DNA of 64,000 nucleotides from Diadema setosum (Eukaryota; Echinodermata; Echinoidea; Diadematoida; Diadematidae), in the NCBI GenBank assembly GCA_033980235.1, contig CM067059.1, positions 23,733,111 to 23,797,110 on the forward strand. Reading direction: 5' to 3'. Under the pieces are notes generated by a model. That model did not search any database. It saw nothing but the letters and a program-made list of their open reading frames with translations, and was not told where the DNA came from. This document shows, in pieces, positions 59,101 to 64,000 of this stretch (position 1 is its first letter; each line of letters begins with the position of its first letter). The position numbers were made by a program, and so were the translations under genes.

Positions 59101-62100
59101 TTTTTTTCTTAATTAATCTGTATTTGGTTGAAAAAATTAAAAAATTAAGTTGAATATTTTTTAAAAAGTACCATGTTGCAAAGATAATGCACATGTGGCT
59201 CGTACATTTATCACATAGCTTCTCTACTGCTTGTGTAAAAGTATATCTTGCATCAAAACTTGCAGTTGTTGGCTGTTAATTTGGAGCTGTAATCATGAAA
59301 TTAGATGGGTTTTTTTTTTTTTTCTCTCTCTCTCTGTCTATTTAGCTGCTCACTTACCTTTCAGGGGTTCGTGATTTGCTTTCCTCGTTAATATGTATGC
59401 TTTTTGTTTTTGTTTTTGTTTTTACTGTGTCTCCTTCTGTGCAGTGCTAAGGATGGTGTCTTCAGAAGGTACCTAGGACCGAGAACCAAGGATGAGCTCA
59501 TCACTCTGGTAGAAGACAAGAAGTATGCCGAGATTGAGCCAGTAGCAGGCTGGCAATCGCCTAACTCAATAGCGTAAGTTCTCATACTTCAAGCAATTCT
59601 TTTGGTATAAAAAACTTCACAGCCCTTTGATGGCTGATTTATTTTTTTTTTCATTGTTTTTTAAAAAAGTTTTTATTATCTTCTTTCACACCACACCTTC
59701 AATGCAGTACATAGTGTGCTATATTTGAAGCATTTGACATGCTGTATAGGTACTACCTGGAATGAACCATGAGCAGTTGGTATTTTTCCCCATTTGTGTG
59801 TGAGCAGTATGTTGACCTTTTCATGGGGTTGTCTTCCTGCTATGTGCAAGTACACGAGTGTAGTGAGATGTACACTTTGACATGTCGTGACAGTTACCTC
59901 ATTTAGAGGTACATGTCCTTCAACTGACTCTAACTGATAATTGCAGAACCATGTATTTCAGTGTTCAAGCCTGTCACATTTGTTGATGTATGTCATGTGA
60001 GATTGTGCTACCGGTCTCAAATGACTGCATCTTAGATTTTTGGAGTATGTATACTTGATGTTGTTATAACAGTGGAGCCTTGTTTGTCAGTTTTTGCTGA
60101 CATTATGTTGCATTACATCACCAAGGTTTTTGGATCTTGCACCTGTACAGTGTACATCAGGGTCTACTCTTTTTTGATTCTGCATGACAACATAGGTCAT
60201 GTGTCATCATACATGCAGCTGATCAAAAATGCCTGTGTTATTGCACTTTATTTCATCTGTTTTCACTCTCTTCCTGCAATTTATCTTTCTCATTTTGTGC
60301 AGAATGACCATCCTGTCTTGGGTTTTTAAGATGTCAATGCTTGTCAGAGTGAGTTTACAAATTAAGCAGAAAATCTTGTCTTCCAGCTTTTACAGTGCAC
60401 TCACATTGTAATGTGTTGTTTAACATTGTTATAACAGAATGTTGGTTTAAAAACAAAGTAAAATTCAGGATCAAACATTCCTGTGAAATGAGGAATGTTC
60501 GCGTGCATTTTAATTTTGTGAATTTTGCGAGCGCCAAGATTCGCAAAATTAAAATGCACGCGAAATTTCTTGTCAACACTATATGCATTGAACGCCAGTG
60601 GCAATTCGCGAAAATTTCATGCCATGAAAAAGGGCGTATCAGCTCCAATTCATGAAAATCTCGTGCCGCGAATATATTATGTTTTACGGTATCAGATATC
60701 TTTATACACTTATGTGGTTCAGACATAACGAAATTTCGATATAATGAAAAAAAAAACTGGTCCTGAAGACTTTGTTATAACAGGAGCTGCCTGTATTGTA
60801 CAAGTAGCAAAATTTTTTTATTATTATGATTATTCAGTATATTCAGTGAAGTTGTTGGGCTGAGTGGATAAGACCACAGACTTGTGAGGTCACTGGTTCA
60901 CAACCACCGGCAGCAGTGGTTGTGCCGGTAGGCAAGACATTCTATCCTCATTGTTTAAACCTTTGGAGGGGACCTTGAAAGCAGTCCCACTAGTGTAGCC
61001 TTGCTCATGAGAATTTAAGTGTTTCTTAGTGAACACATAAATCAAACAAACTCAAATAGGTAATGTTAATATTCCTGTCTTATGTAGTGGAAATAGCAAT
61101 GTGCCCATTAACTGGATTATGTTACATTTGATCATGGAGCTGTATTTATGCATGGTTGTTCCATCATCTCCTTCCTAAAATTGAAAGGAGAGTTTGTGCT
61201 TGTTCAATGACATACATGTAGCAGCAAATTTATGATGGATACATGTACAATTTTGTTCACATGCCTACTGGTTTGCATCTCACATGCTTCATTTGTTTCA
61301 TCTGATATTTCTGATAGCCTGTGTGATTTTATTGCTTTTAATCCAGTACCTCACTTGTCCCCTTGCTAGATTGGAATGAAGTTGTGATGATGCCTGTTTT
61401 ACTGTGATAAATGACACATTGTGTCGCGAGTACTTAGATACTGATAAGATGTGTGCTAGATGCTAGATTGAACCAGGTACTAAAGTTGTACTAGAGTAGT
61501 CTACCAGATACAGTTGCCTGTAATGTGTCTCTCCAATAGGAATGCACAAGCAGGTGATGTGATCATGTTGCTTTGTACATGAACTACATCGTTTCATTTG
61601 TCATGTTTATAGTGACTAAGTGTGTATTTGGTAAAATCCTAGGTTACTCACTCAATTCTAACGGAAGACTATGGATTCCCAGCGTGGAGTTCATATGGAT
61701 TCTTTGCTGTTGTCACCATCATGTTGGGACTTTTTCTAGGCATGGTAAGTAAACTACTGGATGCTCAATATGAGTTTTGCTATGGATGTTTCAGGTGTAT
61801 TTGTAATGCCCCAGTCACATAGACATCCCGGATCACCCTGGACCACCCCGGATCTGATCCGGGGAGAGATCCGTGTTGACGCTGGGAGGCCAACACGGCA
61901 GCTTTTGGAGGTCAAAAACATCCGGCGTCATCCGGGGATTGCCGTGTTGGCAGAGTAATCGGGGTGGTCCGTGTGACTGCCTTGTAGCTGCCGTGTTGAT
62001 CCGTTTAGATGCCGTGTTTGTCCGTGTAGACGCCGCGCTCTTCCGGCCTTATCCGTGTAGCTGCCGTGTTGATACCGTGTGTACAGTCATACCAAAATCT

Positions 62101-63726
62101 TGGATCTCCCCGGATCACCATGTAAATCCTTGAGCATCCGTGTTTATATGTGACTGGGGCATAAGCATGATATTAGTTGTGTATTCATGTATAGGTGCTT
62201 TATTACCTCCGCAAAGGGAGGAGGTTATGTTTTCGTTACCGTTGGTTTGTTGGTTTGTTTGTTTGTTTGTTAGTGAGTTAGTTTGTCCGTGTGCAAAATA
62301 ACTCAAAAAGCAGTTAAGGGATTTGAATGAAACTTACAAGAAAGGTTTAAAATGATACAAATAACAAATTATTAAATTTTGGTAGTGATCCGAGAATTTG
62401 GGGGGAATTTGTGAAGGATTTTTGATATTTTGGCAGGTAGGGTCAATGAACTTGGGAGTTCAGGCTGCGCGTATTTGAGGTTTGCATGCGCGCACTAAAG
62501 TGTGTACTCTAGTTTCTACTAGGGTGAGGCGCGCCGTGCAGCTGAGGGTTTATGATGTAACTAAGGCTTCTATATTGGGAAATCGGGCGACTTCCAGCAG
62601 ACAATGCTATAATTATGTATGGGTGGAAATCACTGAATATCTCTATGGAAGAACAAGATTAGTGATGGAAATGAGCGGCATGCTTGGCAGAGGTCTCAGA
62701 GTGCTTTTCTAGTTTGTTTGTGTATTCATTTAATACTTTCCTTAAGAGAAATGGAAATTGTATTTTGTAGATTATAGAAGGTCGAAATTATCAATGAGAA
62801 GGAGGAAATAATCAGCAAAGAAAGAAAGCAGCCACTTGCCACAGAACCACCTGTTCTCTCTCCTTTGCACTTTCCTGTTTCCATACATGTGTCTGTGATG
62901 CTCAGACAATTTATGTATTGTACCAAAAAAGGCTTGTAATCGCATACCATTGTGTCTTTGAACTAACCCTTCAAATTATTGAAATGAGGCAATTCATGGA
63001 CGGAATTATAGTCTGTATCCTGTTGCTTGAGGGAATATGTATATGAGAAAATACAACCAAACTTTCAAGGAATGCACAATTTATCGAGAATCCTTACTTT
63101 TGACTTGGACATTTGCACATACTGTATTTACACATTATGTATAAGCTGTTATTTTTGTGAGGGTTTAATTTTCACGAATTTAGCGAATCACAGTTGGATC
63201 GCGAAATTTAACCACACGCAAAAATGTCTATGATCTCATCATTTGCGAAAATATCTGAATGCAAAAATAACTGCATATACTGTATTAAAACCATATCTAT
63301 TTTCATCTATTTCAGCAGGAATTACATGTAGGAAATAAGCAAAGGCTTGTTTAGAAAAGACACCAAGAGATGTCAAATAACACTACAGCTTATATAATAA
63401 AAAAAGGGGAGTAGAGTTCCTTCATTTGTCATAGTACAAGTAATTGCTAACATCAATATCGCTGCTGTTGCTCATTTTTCACGCAGATCCTTGTTTTCAT
63501 CGCTGATTGCTTCTGGCCCGTCAAGCCCAGAGAGAAGTACCAAAGGCCACCGCCTGTCCCAGTTGGACTGACGGGAGGGAAGAAAGATGAAGAAGAGGAG
63601 GCGGAGGAGGAGGTTGCAGGAGAGAAGGATGAGATAGATGCAGGACAAGCTGAAGGGAGGGGAGATGGGACTGTCAGGAAACGGAAGATAGAATCAGAGC
63701 CAACTTCGTCAGAAAAAGCATCCTAG
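53200..63726 (+). CDS. TMX1: Thioredoxin-related transmembrane protein 1 (6 exons)
   Basis: An ER membrane protein-disulfide oxidoreductase. Exons 53200-53339, 58599-58760, 59445-59573, 60303-60348, 61643-61744 and 63487-63726 join in frame to 272 residues (vertebrate TMX1 is ~280), all with GT-AG borders. Order: signal peptide with hydrophobic core VVLGLLLFFSICC (~6-18), thioredoxin fold with YAPWCPAC (redox cysteines 52 and 55; CPAC is the TMX1 signature, unlike CGHC of PDI), cis-Pro in TSLPT (97), a transmembrane helix (~174-201) crossing the exon 5/6 boundary, then a cytosolic tail rich in Asp/Glu (~218-230) with a late RKRK. Exon 4 is only 46 bp and was found because its neighbours are out of phase without it. 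Introns are loaded with MITEs. The start is the only ATG giving the signal peptide. Confidence 0.94.
53643..54418. mobile_element. MITE in TMX1 intron 1, CAGTATTCGGTCA family
   Basis: Left end TAGGGTAAGGGCACCAGTAT and right end ending in TGTTACCCTA are inverted. The word CCAGTATTCGGTCA or its complement occurs at least six times, at both ends and internally (about 53655, 53675, 54067, 54184, 54207 and 54391). 776 bp, non-coding. Confidence 0.8.
54495..55207 (+). repeat. Dispersed ~600-700 bp repeat, copy B
   Basis: Same orientation and layout as 40579-41140. The terminal hairpin lies at 55173-55197: AGCCGTCACAC, loop TTC, GTGCGGCGGCT, an 11-bp stem with one wobble and one mismatch. Confidence 0.75.
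55208..55990. other. TMX1 intron 1, nothing recognised
   Basis: No supported feature. A CG-richer stretch lies at 55690-55870. Confidence 0.35.
55991..56386. mobile_element. Foldback MITE with TTAA flanks
   Basis: TTAA (55991-55994) then AGGGTGTGTACAGTTCTGG at the left; CCAGTACTGTACAGTCCCT then TTAA (56383-56386) at the right. Both arms are inverted copies over most of the length (for example AATCGGTTTTGAAATGGCTG against its complement near 56212-56232). The TTAA target suggests a piggyBac-type mobiliser, which is inference. Confidence 0.78.
56387..56758. other. TMX1 intron 1, nothing recognised
   Basis: No supported feature. Confidence 0.35.
56759..57794. mobile_element. Foldback element, ATACCCCTTTCCCGCTG ends
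   Basis: ATACCCCTTTCCCGCTG at the left and CAGCGGGAAAGGGGTAT at the right are exact inverted copies. Next to both ends lie words of the type CCTCGGTGAACCAC and CCCGGTGAA in several orientations, followed by a ~600 bp centre without a recognisable gene. Confidence 0.8.
57795..58598. other. TMX1 intron 1, 3' part
   Basis: No supported feature apart from the splice acceptor CATCTCAG at its end. GCATATGGGT and TGTGGTCAAATTATAG occur twice as short repeats near 57940-58060. Confidence 0.35.
60400..60790. mobile_element. Palindromic MITE in TMX1 intron 4
   Basis: A 21-bp stem with the word CGCGTGCATTTTAATTTT (60498-60518 against 60544-60564) encloses a 25-base loop. Further out GTTATAACAG recurs on both sides (60427 and 60773 regions). 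Boundaries are approximate. Confidence 0.6.
60851..61054 (+). repeat. tRNA-derived SINE
   Basis: The first ~65 bp resemble a tRNA gene: an A-box-like TGGGCTGAGTGG, an anticodon-arm-like ACAGACTTGTGAGGTC, and a B-box-like GGTTCACAACC at 60895-60905. A tRNA-unrelated body follows and the copy ends in AAATCAAACAAACTCAAAT, a LINE-like tail. It is too diverged and too long to be a functional tRNA. Confidence 0.78.
61807..62161. mobile_element. 355-bp GCCCCAGTCACATA MITE with TAA duplication
   Basis: TGCCCCAGTCACATAGA and its inverted partner ATGTGACTGGGGCA bound the element, flanked by TAA on both sides (61804-61806 and 62162-62164). Inside are CCGTGTTGATCCGT-type units. Its left half corresponds to the inverted right end of the 36353-38821 element and its right half to that element's inverted left end, so it looks like an internally deleted relative. 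Confidence 0.85.
62205..62530 (+). repeat. Dispersed repeat, CCTCCGCAAAGGGAGGAGG type
   Basis: Starts with CCTCCGCAAAGGGAGGAGG, followed by TTATGTTTTCG, GTTTGTTTGTTTG, AACTCAAAAAGCAGTTAAGG and AATTTTGGTAGTGATCC. I recognise this order as a repeat widespread in marine animal genomes; the assignment is from memory and the class is uncertain. Confidence 0.5.
63119..63282. mobile_element. Small MITE in TMX1 intron 5
   Basis: Inverted parts GTTATTTTTGTG / GCAAAAATAAC and TCACGAATTTAGCGAA / TCGCGAAATTTAACC-like arms, with ATACTGTA words at both outer ends. The left and right limits are approximate. Confidence 0.55.
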
Positions 63727-64000
63727 TTCTCAATTCGTCTCGTTGTTTGTTTGTTTGTTTTTTGGTGACTAGGTGTGCATCATGACTTTTTAAAAACTCT
63801 TTCTTTTTACACTTACTGTCTCAGCGTTACACAGACTATCCATGTGGCTAGGATTTTTCACAGGAAAGGAAACACGATGAAAATTGATTATACACATTTG
63901 TGTCTGTAATCAGTTTTGTGGATTGTTGCAATTCCTTTAACTTGTCACCATTCTATTGATTTGTGTGTGTGTATGTCTGTGAGCATGTGTGTGCATGTGT
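63727..64000 (+). other. TMX1 3' untranslated region (start)
   Basis: Follows the TMX1 stop. GTTTGTTT and GTGT repeats are present; no polyadenylation hexamer is seen before the window ends. Confidence 0.6.

Noticed and set aside
60851..60925. A functional tRNA gene
   Set aside because: The acceptor ends do not pair, the B box is degenerate (GGTTCACAACC) and the homology runs on into a SINE body and tail.

Overview
The window is a metazoan nuclear segment. It has AT-rich DNA, intron-containing genes with good splice consensus, microsatellites, and dense LINE, LTR, Tc1/mariner, SINE and foldback/MITE content. The gene set and repeat style suggest a marine invertebrate deuterostome, perhaps an echinoderm. 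That placement is an inference; no single locus proves it.

Three host genes can be read, all on the + strand. (1) A nine-exon microsomal cytochrome P450 (3015-10519, 520 codons reconstructed) belongs to the CYP1/CYP17-like part of clan 2. Two of its eight introns have GC-AG borders, and its I-helix has Gln where an acidic residue is usual. (2) A clade-B-like serpin is encoded by one uninterrupted reading frame (31866-33050). The ~2.07 kb directly upstream is tandemly duplicated, and the breakpoint lies on the start codon. (3) A six-exon TMX1-type thioredoxin-related transmembrane protein (53200-63726, 272 residues) has a CPAC active site, and its 5.3 kb first intron is full of repeats.

The remainder is mostly mobile DNA. 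12.4-14.2 kb holds a small foldback element and a decayed Tc1/mariner copy with ~200 bp inverted repeats. 16.3-20.3 kb is a nearly full-length LINE (endonuclease plus reverse transcriptase) broken by one frameshift. 21.7-27.6 kb is a complete and very young Gypsy-type LTR retrotransposon: its two 449-bp LTRs differ at one base that I can see, it has a 5-bp target duplication and an intact 1364-codon gag-pol, and its primer binding site overlaps the start of that frame. 35.8-39.3 kb is one inverted-repeat element inserted into another. 43.2-44.6 kb is a second, truncated LINE lying between TA microsatellites. 45.9-53.0 kb is a ~7.1 kb foldback element. Its ~1 kb arms are tandem ~147-bp repeats in mirror order, and its outer end lies ~210 bp upstream of the TMX1 start codon. 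TMX1 introns hold at least six further inverted-repeat elements and a tRNA-derived SINE.

I see no operon, CRISPR array, rRNA gene or free-standing tRNA gene. The most unusual material is the giant foldback element with its internal palindromic array, the hairpin pair in a dispersed repeat that keeps pairing despite different sequence, the P450 splice sites, and the duplicated serpin upstream region.
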